DNA from: Pseudomonas sp. MUP55 | GTDB lineage: Bacteria; Pseudomonadota; Gammaproteobacteria; Pseudomonadales; Pseudomonadaceae | Reading direction: 5' to 3' | Length of the DNA: 64,000 nucleotides | Assembly: GCF_034043515.1 (NCBI RefSeq) | Contig: NZ_CP138214.1 | Location: forward strand, 372,001 to 436,000 | Part shown: positions 36,040-44,549 of the stretch, in pieces | How positions within the stretch are numbered: the first letter of the stretch is position 1 | How the letters are laid out: the number at the start of each line of letters is the position of its first letter | Program-made: the position numbers and the translations under genes | Notes under the pieces: generated by a model | The model's input: only the letters and a program-made list of their open reading frames with translations | Told to the model about the DNA's origin: nothing | The model's database searches: none

Positions 36040-37431
36040 ATGAGTAGTACGCAAAGCTCCAATGACCTCGAACAGGGGCTCAAACCGCGGCATGTCACCA
36101 TGCTGTCGATTGCTGGCGTTATCGGGGCCGGTTTGTTTGTCGGCTCCGGCCACGCGATTGCCGCCGCCGGCCCGGCCGTGCTGCTGGCTTATGCGGCTGC
36201 CGGTACGCTGGTGGTACTGGTGATGCGCATGCTGGCCGAGATGGCGGTTGCGTCGCCGGACACCGGATCGTTCTCCACTTACGCCGACCGGGCGATCGGT
36301 CACTGGGCCGGGTTCACCATCGGCTGGCTGTACTGGTGGTTCTGGGTGCTGGTGATTCCGTTGGAGGCCAACGCGGCGGCGACCATCCTGCATGCCTGGT
36401 TCCCCGACGTGGCGATCTGGGCCTTCACCCTGATCATTACCTTGCTGCTGACCGCAACCAACCTGTTCAGTGTGAAGAACTACGGTGAGTTCGAGTTCTG
36501 GTTCGCGCTGATCAAGGTCGTGGCGATTGTGGGCTTCGTCATCCTCGGCCTGGCGGCGATCTTCGGCTTCCTGCCCACCAGCCAGGTCAGCGGCGTGTCG
36601 CACCTGTTCGACACCCAAGGCTTTATGCCCAACGGTATGGGCGCGGTGCTCGCGGCGATCCTCACCACCATGTTCTCGTTCATGGGTACCGAGATCGTGA
36701 CCATCGCCGCCGCCGAATCGAAGAACCCCGGCCAGCAAATCACCAAGGCCACCAACTCGGTAATCTGGCGGATTGGCCTGTTCTATCTGTTGTCGATCTT
36801 CATCGTCGTCTCACTGGTGCCCTGGAATGATCCGACCCTGGCTGCGGTGGGTTCCTACCAGACCGTGCTCGAGCGCATGGGCATCCCGAATGCCAAGCTG
36901 ATCGTCGACCTGGTGGTATTGGTTGCCGTGACCAGTTGCCTCAACTCGGCGCTGTACACCGCCTCGCGCATGCTGTTTTCCCTGGGCCGTCGCGGCGATG
37001 CTCCGGCCGTGGCCAAGCGCACCAATAAAAGCGGTACGCCTTACTGGGCTGTGTTGCTGTCCACGGGCGCTGCGTTCCTGGCGGTATTTGCCAACTATGT
37101 GGCGCCGGCGGCGGTATTTGAGTTCCTGCTGGCCAGCTCTGGTGCCATCGCCTTGCTGGTGTATCTGGTGATTGCCGTGTCGCAACTGCGCATGCGTCAG
37201 AAGCGTACGGCGGCGGGCGAGAAGATCGTCTTCAAGATGTGGCTGTTCCCCGGCCTGACCTACGCGGTGATGGTGTTTATCGTGGGGACGTTGACCATCA
37301 TGCTGTTCCAGGAAGCGCACCGCGTTGAAATCATCGCGACGGGCATTCTGAGCCTGCTGGTGGTATTGGCGGGATTGTTCGTTGCGAGCCGTCGCAAGGC
37401 CCAGAGAGTGGGCGCTGCCGTACTGAACTGA
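36040..37431 (+). CDS. gabP: GABA permease GabP (APC family)
   Basis: 463 residues from MSSTQSSNDLEQGLKPRHVT; AAGGTGTG lies just upstream. Twelve membrane helices of the amino-acid/polyamine/organocation fold are visible, beginning with MLSIAGVIGAGLFVGSGHAI, which carries the conserved GxG of the first helix. The sequence fits the GABA permease group (GabP/AnsP), taking up 4-aminobutyrate with protons. No gabD or gabT is adjacent. The sigma-54 promoter ties it to nitrogen or carbon-nitrogen balance control. A nested REPIN follows. Confidence 0.88.
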   Translation: MSSTQSSNDLEQGLKPRHVTMLSIAGVIGAGLFVGSGHAIAAAGPAVLLAYAAAGTLVVLVMRMLAEMAVASPDTGSFSTYADRAIGHWAGFTIGWLYWWFWVLVIPLEANAAATILHAWFPDVAIWAFTLIITLLLTATNLFSVKNYGEFEFWFALIKVVAIVGFVILGLAAIFGFLPTSQVSGVSHLFDTQGFMPNGMGAVLAAILTTMFSFMGTEIVTIAAAESKNPGQQITKATNSVIWRIGLFYLLSIFIVVSLVPWNDPTLAAVGSYQTVLERMGIPNAKLIVDLVVLVAVTSCLNSALYTASRMLFSLGRRGDAPAVAKRTNKSGTPYWAVLLSTGAAFLAVFANYVAPAAVFEFLLASSGAIALLVYLVIAVSQLRMRQKRTAAGEKIVFKMWLFPGLTYAVMVFIVGTLTIMLFQEAHRVEIIATGILSLLVVLAGLFVASRRKAQRVGAAVLN

Positions 37432-37450
37432 CAAAATGTCGACCAAAAAA

Positions 37451-37655
37451 GTGGGAGGAGGCTTGCCCTAATGCCAGTCAGTTAAGGCGAACACCAAACC
37501 TGTGGCGAGGGAGCTTGCTCCCGCTGGACTGCGCAGCAGGCCCATTGTTTGGGGCCGCTTCGCGGCCCAGCGGGAGCAAGCTCCCTCGCCACAGATGCTT
37601 CTCGCTTCTGCTGCTTCTTAACTGACTGGCATTGAGGCTTGCCCCCTCCCACATT
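37451..37655. repeat. Nested REPIN: one REP pair inside another
   Basis: Outer arms are of the GTGGGAGGAGGCTTGCC family, each joined to a 17-base inverted repeat (TAATGCCAGTCAGTTAAG on the left, CTTAACTGACTGGCATT on the right). Between them sits a complete pair of a different REP family: CTGTGGCGAGGGAGCTTGCT at 37500 on and its complement ending at 37594. The structure reads as one REPIN landed within another. Confidence 0.85.
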
Positions 37656-37665
37656 TTTGTAGGTG

Positions 37666-38079
37666 TCAGTCTGCTGAATTCGTCAGGGACTGGGACGCTG
37701 CTACATAGTCCGCTTGGAACTGCGGCGATTCGATCCACGCCAATGCGGCCGCTTCATCATCGCTGTCGGTGGCCCACTGACGGTATTCCATCAGCGCTGC
37801 CAGGATGAAGTCGGTGGCTTGCTCTTCGCCTTCCTGCTCCAGCACCAGCGCCAGCAGCGGGTGCGCCAGGAAAGCCGCACACAGCGCCTGTTGGCTGGTC
37901 TGACCCGCAACACGCATCTCTTCGAATAGCTCGGTCAAATCCACCGATTCAAGGTCGATACGGCTGTCATCGCCAGCAAAGGCATCCGGCTTGGTCGCCA
38001 CGGCGCGCTGGGTTCGGTTTTGCTTGGCCTTGGTTTTGGCGCGCTGGGCGCGTTTTTGCTGTTTGTTCGGCGAGGCCAT
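37666..38079 (-). CDS. Conserved hypothetical protein with basic N-terminus
   Basis: 137 residues from MASPNKQQKRAQRAKTKAKQ; AAGGA lies ten bases upstream. The first 25 residues are strongly basic and probably bind nucleic acid; the rest is acidic and helical (ESVDLTELFEEMRVAG, LLALVLEQEGEEQATDFILA). No known domain is recognised. A longer reading with a proline-rich start (to 38139) lacks a ribosome-binding site. It is divergent from the Acr3/BASS-like gene. Confidence 0.7.
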   Translation of the reverse strand: MASPNKQQKRAQRAKTKAKQNRTQRAVATKPDAFAGDDSRIDLESVDLTELFEEMRVAGQTSQQALCAAFLAHPLLALVLEQEGEEQATDFILAALMEYRQWATDSDDEAAALAWIESPQFQADYVAASQSLTNSAD

Positions 38080-38192
38080 GGGCGTGACGTCCTTGGGGGG
38101 AGGAATGGGGATGGGGTATTGAAGCGCAGGTTGGGACAAATCCCAAGGGAATCCGAGTAGGCTAGGCCTTTGCGACTTGCCAGAGCGTCTTC

Positions 38193-39158
38193 ATGCCCCG
38201 CGACACCCTAGAGCACAACCAGATTCCCCTCTACTTTGTCGCCATCCTGCTGGCCGCTCTCTGTGGTGCAGTTGCGCCGTCATTCGCCCAAGGCCTCAGC
38301 GTATTGATCACGCCCGCCATCGCGGTGTTGATGTACGCAATGTTCCTGCAAATTCCTTTCCTCGACCTGCGCCGCAGCTGGGGCAACAAACGCTTTCTGG
38401 TGGCGTTGCTGCTGGCCAACTTCGTCCTGGTGCCCTTGCTGGTATGGGCGCTGACCCGTGGCCTGTTGGCCCACCCTGCGCTGCTGGTCGGCGCGTTGCT
38501 GGTGTTGCTGACGCCGTGTATCGATTACGTGGTGGTGTTTACTCACATCGGCAAAGGTGACTCGCGCTTGGTACTGGCGGCCACGCCGTTACTGCTGCTG
38601 ATGCAGCTGGCCTTGCTGCCGGTGTACCTGGGGTTGATGCTGGGAACGCAATCGGAGGTGGTGATCGCGGTCGGGCCGTTTATCGAAGCGTTTCTGTTGC
38701 TGATCGTGGCGCCGATGGTGCTGGCCGCGCTGACCCTGTTGCTTGCGTGCCGCTCAGCGCTTGTCAGCCGGTGGAGCAGCGCCTGGGCCTGGCTGCCGGT
38801 GCCGGCGATGGCCCTCGTGCTGTTTGTGGTGATCGGCTCGCAGATCGCTTCAGTGGTTCGGGATATCAACGCGCTGCTGCCAGTGCTGCCAGTCTATGTG
38901 GGCTTCGTGCTGCTGGCGCCGCTGATGGGGATGTTGGCCGCGCGGCTGTTTGCGCTGCCGGCGGCAACGGCGCGTGCGGTGACGTTCAGCACCTCCACGC
39001 GCAATTCGCTGGTGGTGCTGCCCCTGGCGCTGGCGTTGCCTGAAGGCGTGCGCGGGTTGGCTGCGACGGCGGTCATCCTGCAAACCCTGGTCGAGCTGGT
39101 TGCGCAGCTGATCTACATCCGCCTGATCCCGGCCCTGGTGTGGCCCGGCAGTCGGTAA
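38193..39158 (+). CDS. Acr3/bile-acid-symporter-like permease
   Basis: 321 residues with about ten membrane helices. TPCIDYVVVFTHIGKGDSRL resembles the conserved central region of Acr3 arsenite exporters, and STRNSLVVLPLALALPEG that of the wider BASS fold. No arsR or arsC lies nearby, so arsenite export is uncertain; transport of an organic anion is an alternative. It stands alone between a divergent hypothetical gene and a glycosyltransferase gene 86 bases downstream. Confidence 0.75.
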   Translation: MPRDTLEHNQIPLYFVAILLAALCGAVAPSFAQGLSVLITPAIAVLMYAMFLQIPFLDLRRSWGNKRFLVALLLANFVLVPLLVWALTRGLLAHPALLVGALLVLLTPCIDYVVVFTHIGKGDSRLVLAATPLLLLMQLALLPVYLGLMLGTQSEVVIAVGPFIEAFLLLIVAPMVLAALTLLLACRSALVSRWSSAWAWLPVPAMALVLFVVIGSQIASVVRDINALLPVLPVYVGFVLLAPLMGMLAARLFALPAATARAVTFSTSTRNSLVVLPLALALPEGVRGLAATAVILQTLVELVAQLIYIRLIPALVWPGSR

Positions 39159-39244
39159 CCGATGAATCTTCAGGTTCGTTCAGGCGCTATTCAGGCAGGC
39201 GGTCGGCACCATAAGCCCGCGCTTCTTACCTGACAGGTCAACCG

Positions 39245-40852
39245 ATGGATCACCGCAGCCGCTTTCGCCTGGAATCCCTGGGTATTTTTCTGATTGCCCT
39301 ATTGCTGTTCACCTTGGGGATCTGGGACCAACAGCCCCAAGGCTTTGACGGGCGCTGGGCGCTGTTCCTGCAGGAAATGTTTCGCCACGGTGCGAGTCTT
39401 TTCCCCACCACCTACGGCCAGCCATACGCGGATTACCCCGGCACCGCGACCTTCTTCAGCTACGTCTTCGCCCGGTTGTTTGACGCGCCCAACCATCTGG
39501 CGAACGTGCTGCCCACCGCGCTCGCGTCGGCAGGCGTGATTGCCCTGATCTATCGCCTGCTGGCGCCGTCCAGCCGGCCGTGGGCATTACTAACGGTGCT
39601 GCTGACATTACTCACCACCCAACTGCTCGAAAAGTCACGCTCGGTGTGCCTGGACCAAATGGTCGCGCTGTTGTGCGTGGGCGCTTTCTACCTGCTGCAC
39701 AGTGGCGAGCAGTTGGGCTCGCGGTTCAGGCAACTGGCGGTGTTCCCGTTGTTCATCCTGGCCTTTGCGATACGCGGGCCGCTGGGGTTGATCGAGGTGT
39801 GTGGTGTTGCCTGCGTGTACTGGGCGCTGGGCAGGCCGGGAGAGCGCGTCAGGCAGGTACTTATTCACGGGGCTGCCGGGGTGTTGTTGCTGGCGGCGTG
39901 CTGGTGGGTGCTGATGAAACTTGCGCGCATCAGCGGCGGCGATGCCTTTGCCGATGAGGTGTTCAAGATGCAGGTCGGCGGGCGCCTCGATGAGTCCGGG
40001 GAACCGTTCTACTTCTATTTCCAGCTGAGTTTGTACCGCTACTTCCCGGTGGTGCCATTGGCGCTGGCTACCTTGATTGCGCTCCGTCATCGCTGGGCAC
40101 AGCGCTGGGCCAATGATGAGGTGCAGCTGCTGATACGGCTCGGCGCCTGCGGCCTGATGATTTTGCTCGGCCTGTCTGTGCCGCATTTCAAGCGGGCCTA
40201 TTACATCCTGCCCATGGTGCCGATGTTCGCTGCGGTGGCGGCCTATGGGCTGCTTCAGGCGCAAGGCTGGCTCGTTGGCGTGCGCCGCTGTTACGAAGGG
40301 CTGGTTGTGGCGCTGCCGGCGCTGTGCGTGGTGGTGCTGTTTGTGTGTCGGCATGCCTGGCACAAGCAGGGTTACTGGCCCGAGGTTTCGATGCCGTTGT
40401 TGATCGGCGTGCTGGTGCTGCTGCAACTGGCTGCGATGATGGCATGGCGTCGGGCCGCACGCCTGGTGTGGCTCAGCATGATCGCCCTGGCGGCGCAGTG
40501 GCTGTTGTTGGTGACCGTGATCGAGCCGGCCAAGGACCTTCAGTTCGATACCCGGCAATTCGTCAGCCAGGTGGAAGCGTTGCGCGATGCGCAGCCGGGG
40601 CCTTTGGTATTTGTCGACCTGGCCCGAGACACCTGGGCGGTGCGCTACATGATGAACCTGGACCACGACGAGCAGCCGCTATTCGTCGGGCGTAACGAGC
40701 TGGAGCAGCTCGCCACATTGCCCCGGCCATCCTGGGTGATTGTGCCGCGCAAGGACACCGCGCTGTTGAAGGACTCACCCGTGGAGCCGCTGGCGCCGAG
40801 CTTTCAGGGGCGGTTGAATGACAATCCGCTGATGGTGTTTTTGCTCAGGTGA
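39245..40852 (+). CDS. ArnT-like family 39 glycosyltransferase
   Basis: 535-residue inner-membrane protein with about a dozen helices. The first periplasmic loop carries the GT-C acidic signature DQQPQGFDGRWALFLQEM and the YPGTATFFSY segment typical of PMT/ArnT enzymes, which use undecaprenyl-linked sugar donors to decorate lipid A or other glycans. No other arn genes are close, so the acceptor and sugar are unknown. It is convergent with the Fic gene, only eight bases apart. Confidence 0.8.
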   Translation: MDHRSRFRLESLGIFLIALLLFTLGIWDQQPQGFDGRWALFLQEMFRHGASLFPTTYGQPYADYPGTATFFSYVFARLFDAPNHLANVLPTALASAGVIALIYRLLAPSSRPWALLTVLLTLLTTQLLEKSRSVCLDQMVALLCVGAFYLLHSGEQLGSRFRQLAVFPLFILAFAIRGPLGLIEVCGVACVYWALGRPGERVRQVLIHGAAGVLLLAACWWVLMKLARISGGDAFADEVFKMQVGGRLDESGEPFYFYFQLSLYRYFPVVPLALATLIALRHRWAQRWANDEVQLLIRLGACGLMILLGLSVPHFKRAYYILPMVPMFAAVAAYGLLQAQGWLVGVRRCYEGLVVALPALCVVVLFVCRHAWHKQGYWPEVSMPLLIGVLVLLQLAAMMAWRRAARLVWLSMIALAAQWLLLVTVIEPAKDLQFDTRQFVSQVEALRDAQPGPLVFVDLARDTWAVRYMMNLDHDEQPLFVGRNELEQLATLPRPSWVIVPRKDTALLKDSPVEPLAPSFQGRLNDNPLMVFLLR

Positions 40853-40860
40853 GAAGATCT

Positions 40861-42021
40861 TCAAGCATAGGGATTATCCAACTGCTCCGGAATGAAGCCC
40901 TTCTCGCGTAATGACTTGACGATGCCTCTGATCAAATAATTGTTCGAGAATCCAATTGTGTATTGCCGTGCACTTGGACTGATGGGAAGCAGCATGCCTT
41001 GATCAACCAGCTTTTTTATCTGGTAGGTCCGTTGTGCCGCGGACAGTTTCGGCAAAACGTCGGCAATGTCGCTCGATTTAACCACTTTCAGTTGGACTGC
41101 CGTGGAGAGGATTCTTTCTTCGAGTGCCGTAATCCATCCTCGCTCTTTCGCGAGTGTGACGGTTGGGGTCAGGATGTGTTTGGTCAAGTAATCATAGTCA
41201 GTCAGCTTGCCGACTTTTGCCAATTCGTCCTTGATGCCCGCCAGAACATAAGTACACCAAGCTTCAAGGCCCGCTTCTGTTCCGGTATCGGCAGTCGATA
41301 GCATCGAGTAGTACTTTTCTCGATCAATACAAAATACAGCGGTAGGGTTTAGAACCCGCCCGCCTGTATTGACATTAAAGCAGTACTTCATCAGAAGTGC
41401 GTAGGTCAGCAGGCGCACGACACGACCATTACCGTTTCCGAAGGGGTGGATCCAGCCGAATCGATGGTGGGCCAGCGCAACTTTCATCAGATCATACTTG
41501 GGCGCGTCTTGCTTATTCACAAACCCAACCAGCTCTTGCATGTACCCAGGCACCATCACTGCGTCAGGAGGAAGGTGATCCGATTGGGCGATACGCACGG
41601 TGCCTTCACGGTAAGCCCCCGGCGTACGATCACCCTCGCGTGTCAGGCCGTGAACGGTAATTGCGTGAAGCTCTCGGATCGCAAGCTCGGTAAAGGGCGT
41701 ACCGGGTTGCATGAAGCTTTCAATATATTCCATCGCTTTTTCTATATTCGCGATTTCCCGCAAAGGGTCGGAGCCTTGGGCTGTTCCGTCCACTTTGCTT
41801 TCGATGTAATCGGCGAGGGTTGTATGGTTGCCCTCAATACGAGCTGAGCCGAGGCTCTCAAGCGTATGAAATAAATCCTTCAACTGGACAAATACAGCAT
41901 GTGGCGTATCCCCGCCCAGCTCAAGGCGCCGTAAATGTTCCAGCTCGCTCAGAACGTCAACCAGGCCTGAGTCGAACGAGGGATTCAGTAGCTTGAGCTC
42001 ATGGTGAACAAACTCGGCCAT
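40861..42021 (-). CDS. Fic-domain protein (class II, with C-terminal winged helix)
   Basis: 386 residues. The catalytic motif [12 protein letters not shown] (H192 about) is intact and predicts AMP transfer. The N-terminal inhibitory helix SARIEGN (59-65) matches (S/T)xxxE(G/N), so activity should be self-restrained. The C-terminal 100 residues look like a winged helix-turn-helix ([30 protein letters not shown]). It reads as less GC-rich than its neighbours, which suggests transfer. Possible operators lie upstream. No antitoxin gene is adjacent. Confidence 0.9.
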   Translation of the reverse strand: MAEFVHHELKLLNPSFDSGLVDVLSELEHLRRLELGGDTPHAVFVQLKDLFHTLESLGSARIEGNHTTLADYIESKVDGTAQGSDPLREIANIEKAMEYIESFMQPGTPFTELAIRELHAITVHGLTREGDRTPGAYREGTVRIAQSDHLPPDAVMVPGYMQELVGFVNKQDAPKYDLMKVALAHHRFGWIHPFGNGNGRVVRLLTYALLMKYCFNVNTGGRVLNPTAVFCIDREKYYSMLSTADTGTEAGLEAWCTYVLAGIKDELAKVGKLTDYDYLTKHILTPTVTLAKERGWITALEERILSTAVQLKVVKSSDIADVLPKLSAAQRTYQIKKLVDQGMLLPISPSARQYTIGFSNNYLIRGIVKSLREKGFIPEQLDNPYA

Positions 42022-42190
42022 ATCGGAAATATCTCCAGTAGGCTTTCGATTATCTCGAAAAATTAGCGGCCTAGTGCCCGGTTTTATAGGTTCTCAGGGC
42101 CTGATGAGGGCCTACATTATCTCAAAAGCACTACTCAGATAAGTGAAAAACGTTTGAGAAATAGTTCCGGGCTCCCTGGCCACCTAAAGC
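42022..42190. promoter_or_regulatory. Fic promoter region with repeated motifs
   Basis: ATTATCTCRAAA occurs twice in the same direction (42049-42060 and 42116-42127), and TCTCAAA at 42120-42126 is mirrored by TTTGAGA at 42153-42159. These could be operators for the Fic protein's own winged helix. Confidence 0.4.
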
Positions 42191-42862
42191 TTACTTACAA
42201 CGAAACCCCTCCGGCATCGTAACCGTGTAATTACGCTGCACCCGATCCTGAAAATTCAGATTGCGCAGCCCCTGCTCCACCAAAAAGGCTTCCACCTTCG
42301 CGGCCTGGCAGTCGTCGTTATAGGACGATGCCCGCAACAGGTACACCGCGCGTTTGCTCGCTTCATCCCGGGCGGTGGCCCTGAACGTGGTGAGGGTGGT
42401 GTAACCGGTGCGCTCAGAGGTGCCTACGGGGCCGTAGGTGGTGTTTGGGGTGCTGGTGCAGGTCAGTTGGTCAGTTTTCTTTTTGTTCTTTTTGCACTGG
42501 GTGGTGGTGCTGTTGGCGACCTGGCCGTATTCGGTGGCGGTATAGCGGTAGGTGACTTGCTTGCTGTCGACGTCCAGGGTGACGGTCATTTTGATCGGGG
42601 CATGGTTCTTGGGCAGGGTGGTGTCGGTGAAGACGTTGCGAAAGCCCTGGTCTTTCATGGCGCTGACCATGTCGCGCAGGTAGTAGCGGGCGTTGAGTGC
42701 GTTTTCGTCGCTGCCGCCGCTGGATGTCACCAGTACCGTGGCCTGTCGATCGAAGTGGTAGTCGGGGTCAGGCGTTGCGTTGATCGCTACGTCCATTTGC
42801 GTGGCGCATCCACTGAGCATTGCGGTCAGTAGTAATAGCGTGCAGAGCGAGAAGCGGGTCAT
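42191..42862 (-). CDS. Putative lipoprotein of unknown function
   Basis: 223 residues. MTRFSLCTLLLLTAMLSGC is a lipoprotein signal with lipobox LSGC, so the mature protein is anchored at Cys19. The body is rich in Thr and Asn and resembles DUF4136-like lipoproteins (DPDYHFDRQATVLV near the start). Two further cysteine pairs (QCKKNKKKTDQLTC and CQAAK...FRC) may form disulfides. It lies between the Fic gene and tRNA-Phe on the same strand. Confidence 0.75.
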   Translation of the reverse strand: MTRFSLCTLLLLTAMLSGCATQMDVAINATPDPDYHFDRQATVLVTSSGGSDENALNARYYLRDMVSAMKDQGFRNVFTDTTLPKNHAPIKMTVTLDVDSKQVTYRYTATEYGQVANSTTTQCKKNKKKTDQLTCTSTPNTTYGPVGTSERTGYTTLTTFRATARDEASKRAVYLLRASSYNDDCQAAKVEAFLVEQGLRNLNFQDRVQRNYTVTMPEGFRCK

Positions 42863-42987
42863 GAAGAAACCTTACAGCGAGGATTGGGTAAAGGCTGAAC
42901 GATTGGGCTTAGCGCAAAACAACCCTCAATCGTCCTGCTGCGACATCGTGACGCCAATAGGTGGGTCGCCATTAAATCGCAGGCAAT

Positions 42988-43023
42988 AAAAAACCCCAAG
43001 GAACACATTGTTCCTTGGGGTTT
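42988..43023 (-). terminator. Terminator of tRNA-Phe
   Basis: The stem ACCCCAAGGAACA paired with its complement on the other side of a short loop is followed on the minus strand by TTTTTTATT. It ends the tRNA-Phe transcript. Confidence 0.85.
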
Positions 43024-43033
43024 CTCGGTATTT

Positions 43034-43109
43034 TGGTGCCCAGAGACGGAATCGAACCGCCGACACGGGGATTTTCAATCCCCTGCTCTACCGACTGAGC
43101 TATCTGGGC
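43034..43109 (-). tRNA. tRNA-Phe (anticodon GAA)
   Basis: A 76-base cloverleaf on the minus strand begins GCCCAGATAGCTCAGTCGG, has the anticodon loop TTGAAAA, the T arm GGTTCGATTCC and an encoded CCA end. The acceptor stem GCCCAGA pairs with TCTGGGC. Confidence 0.96.
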
Positions 43110-43212
43110 AACGGGGCGCATTAAACGGGTTTTTCAGGGGGTCGTCAAGCAAGTTTTCAAAAAATATTTAATTATTACCGTCGCTTACGTGTCGACCCCG
43201 GTTTTTGATCAA

Positions 43213-43485
43213 TTATTGAGCAGGTGGCACGTAACCTTCGGCCTGGGCGTATTCCTCGCCGGAAAAGAACTTGTCCATTTCGCCCTGCAGGTATTTGCGG
43301 TCTTCGGCGTTCATCATGTTCAGGCGTTTTTCGTTGATGAGCAGGGTCTGGTGTTTCTGCCAGTCGCCCCAGGCTTTGGCGGAGACGTGGTCGTAAATGT
43401 CCTGGCCCTTGGCGCCTGGGTACGGAGGGCGTTCCAGGGCTGGGAGTTCTTCTTTGTACTTGCGGCACATTACGGTACGGGTCAT
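43213..43485 (-). CDS. yggX: Oxidative damage protection protein YggX
   Basis: 90 residues, the usual YggX length. [20 protein letters not shown] with the conserved Cys7, then GWDWQKHQ-like [20 protein letters not shown], are diagnostic. YggX limits iron-mediated oxidative damage and helps iron-sulfur enzymes recover. Its start overlaps the mutY stop by four bases, a pairing conserved in gammaproteobacteria and meaningful because MutY carries a 4Fe-4S cluster. Confidence 0.95.
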   Translation of the reverse strand: MTRTVMCRKYKEELPALERPPYPGAKGQDIYDHVSAKAWGDWQKHQTLLINEKRLNMMNAEDRKYLQGEMDKFFSGEEYAQAEGYVPPAQ

Positions 43486-44549
43486 GACGACTCTCCTGCG
43501 TTCAATACTTCAGCCGCGCGCTTCAGCAGTTTCTTCACCGGGGCGGCAAGGCCCAGGCGCGGCGGGGTGGCGAGGTTATACCAGAGCCAGTCGGCCTCGG
43601 CCACGTGATGGGCGCTTTCCTCGACCTGGACGAGCCAGGGTTCGATGGCCAGTTGGAAGTGGCTGAAGGTGTGGATCAGCCCGGGCAGTTCCTGATGCTT
43701 GCCCAGCGCCAGCGCGTGCTGGTTGGCCAGGTGATCCAGGTCACCCAGGTCGTCGAGCTCCGGCAGGCTCCACAAACCGCCCCACAGGCCCGTGGAGGGG
43801 CGACGGTAAAGCAGGATCGCGCCCTCGGCATTGGCCAGCATCGGCATCAGTGTGCGTTTCTGCGGGACGGCCTTGCGTGGCTTGGGAATCGGGTAGCGCG
43901 TTTCCAGGCCGAGCATGTGCGCTTCGCAGCCTTTTTCCAGCGGGCACAGCAGGCAGCTGGGTTTGCTGCGGGTACACAGGGTGGCGCCCATGTCCATCAT
44001 CGCCTGGGTGTAGGCGTTGACGCGGTCATGGGGCGTGAAGCGCTCTGCAGTGGCCCACAGCTGCTTGGCGACCTTGGGCTCGCCCGGGTAGCCTTCTTGC
44101 GCGGTAAAGCGTGCCAGCACGCGTTTCACGTTGCCATCGAGGATCGGCGCGCGCAGGCCCATGCTCAGGCTGGCGATCGCTCCTGCGGTGGACAGGCCGA
44201 TGCCGGGCAGCTCGGTGAGCTTTTCGACATCCCTGGGAAACTCGCCGCCGTAGTCGGCTACCACGATCTTCGCGGTCTTCTGCAGGTTGCGCGCGCGGGT
44301 GTAGTAACCCAGGCCGGTCCACAGGTGCAGCACTTCGTCTTCCGGCGCGGCGGCCAGGGCTTCGACCGTCGGCAGGGACGCCATGAAGCGGTCGAAGTAA
44401 TTGAGCACGGTGCTGACCTGAGTCTGTTGCAGCATGATTTCCGACACCCACACCCGATACGGTGTGATGCCCTGTTGCCAGGGCAGGTCGTGGCGACCGT
44501 GGCGGTCGTACCAGTCGAGTACCGCCGCTGAAAACTGCTCGTTTCTCAT
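43482..44549 (-). CDS. mutY: A/G-specific adenine glycosylase MutY
   Basis: 355 residues from [20 protein letters not shown], the usual length. MutY removes adenine opposite 8-oxoguanine. The helix-hairpin-helix is [17 protein letters not shown], the catalytic aspartate is in [17 protein letters not shown] PILDGN, and the cluster ligands follow C-x6-C-x2-C-x5-C ([17 protein letters not shown]). The C-terminal NUDIX-like domain reads 8-oxoG. An upstream in-frame extension is arginine-rich and is rejected. It overlaps asmA upstream and yggX downstream by four bases each. Confidence 0.95.
   Translation of the reverse strand: MRNEQFSAAVLDWYDRHGRHDLPWQQGITPYRVWVSEIMLQQTQVSTVLNYFDRFMASLPTVEALAAAPEDEVLHLWTGLGYYTRARNLQKTAKIVVADYGGEFPRDVEKLTELPGIGLSTAGAIASLSMGLRAPILDGNVKRVLARFTAQEGYPGEPKVAKQLWATAERFTPHDRVNAYTQAMMDMGATLCTRSKPSCLLCPLEKGCEAHMLGLETRYPIPKPRKAVPQKRTLMPMLANAEGAILLYRRPSTGLWGGLWSLPELDDLGDLDHLANQHALALGKHQELPGLIHTFSHFQLAIEPWLVQVEESAHHVAEADWLWYNLATPPRLGLAAPVKKLLKRAAEVLNAGESS

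Noticed and set aside
37451..37655. Possible CRISPR array
   Set aside because: The repeats are inverted and of two kinds, not direct and evenly spaced; they are REP elements and no cas gene is present.
42863..42991. 42-codon open frame starting ATGAAGAAACC next to tRNA-Phe
   Set aside because: It has no convincing ribosome-binding site and lies in tRNA-flanking DNA; no family is recognised.
43139..43212. Possible integration site next to tRNA-Phe
   Set aside because: No integrase gene or direct repeat of the tRNA 3' end was seen nearby.
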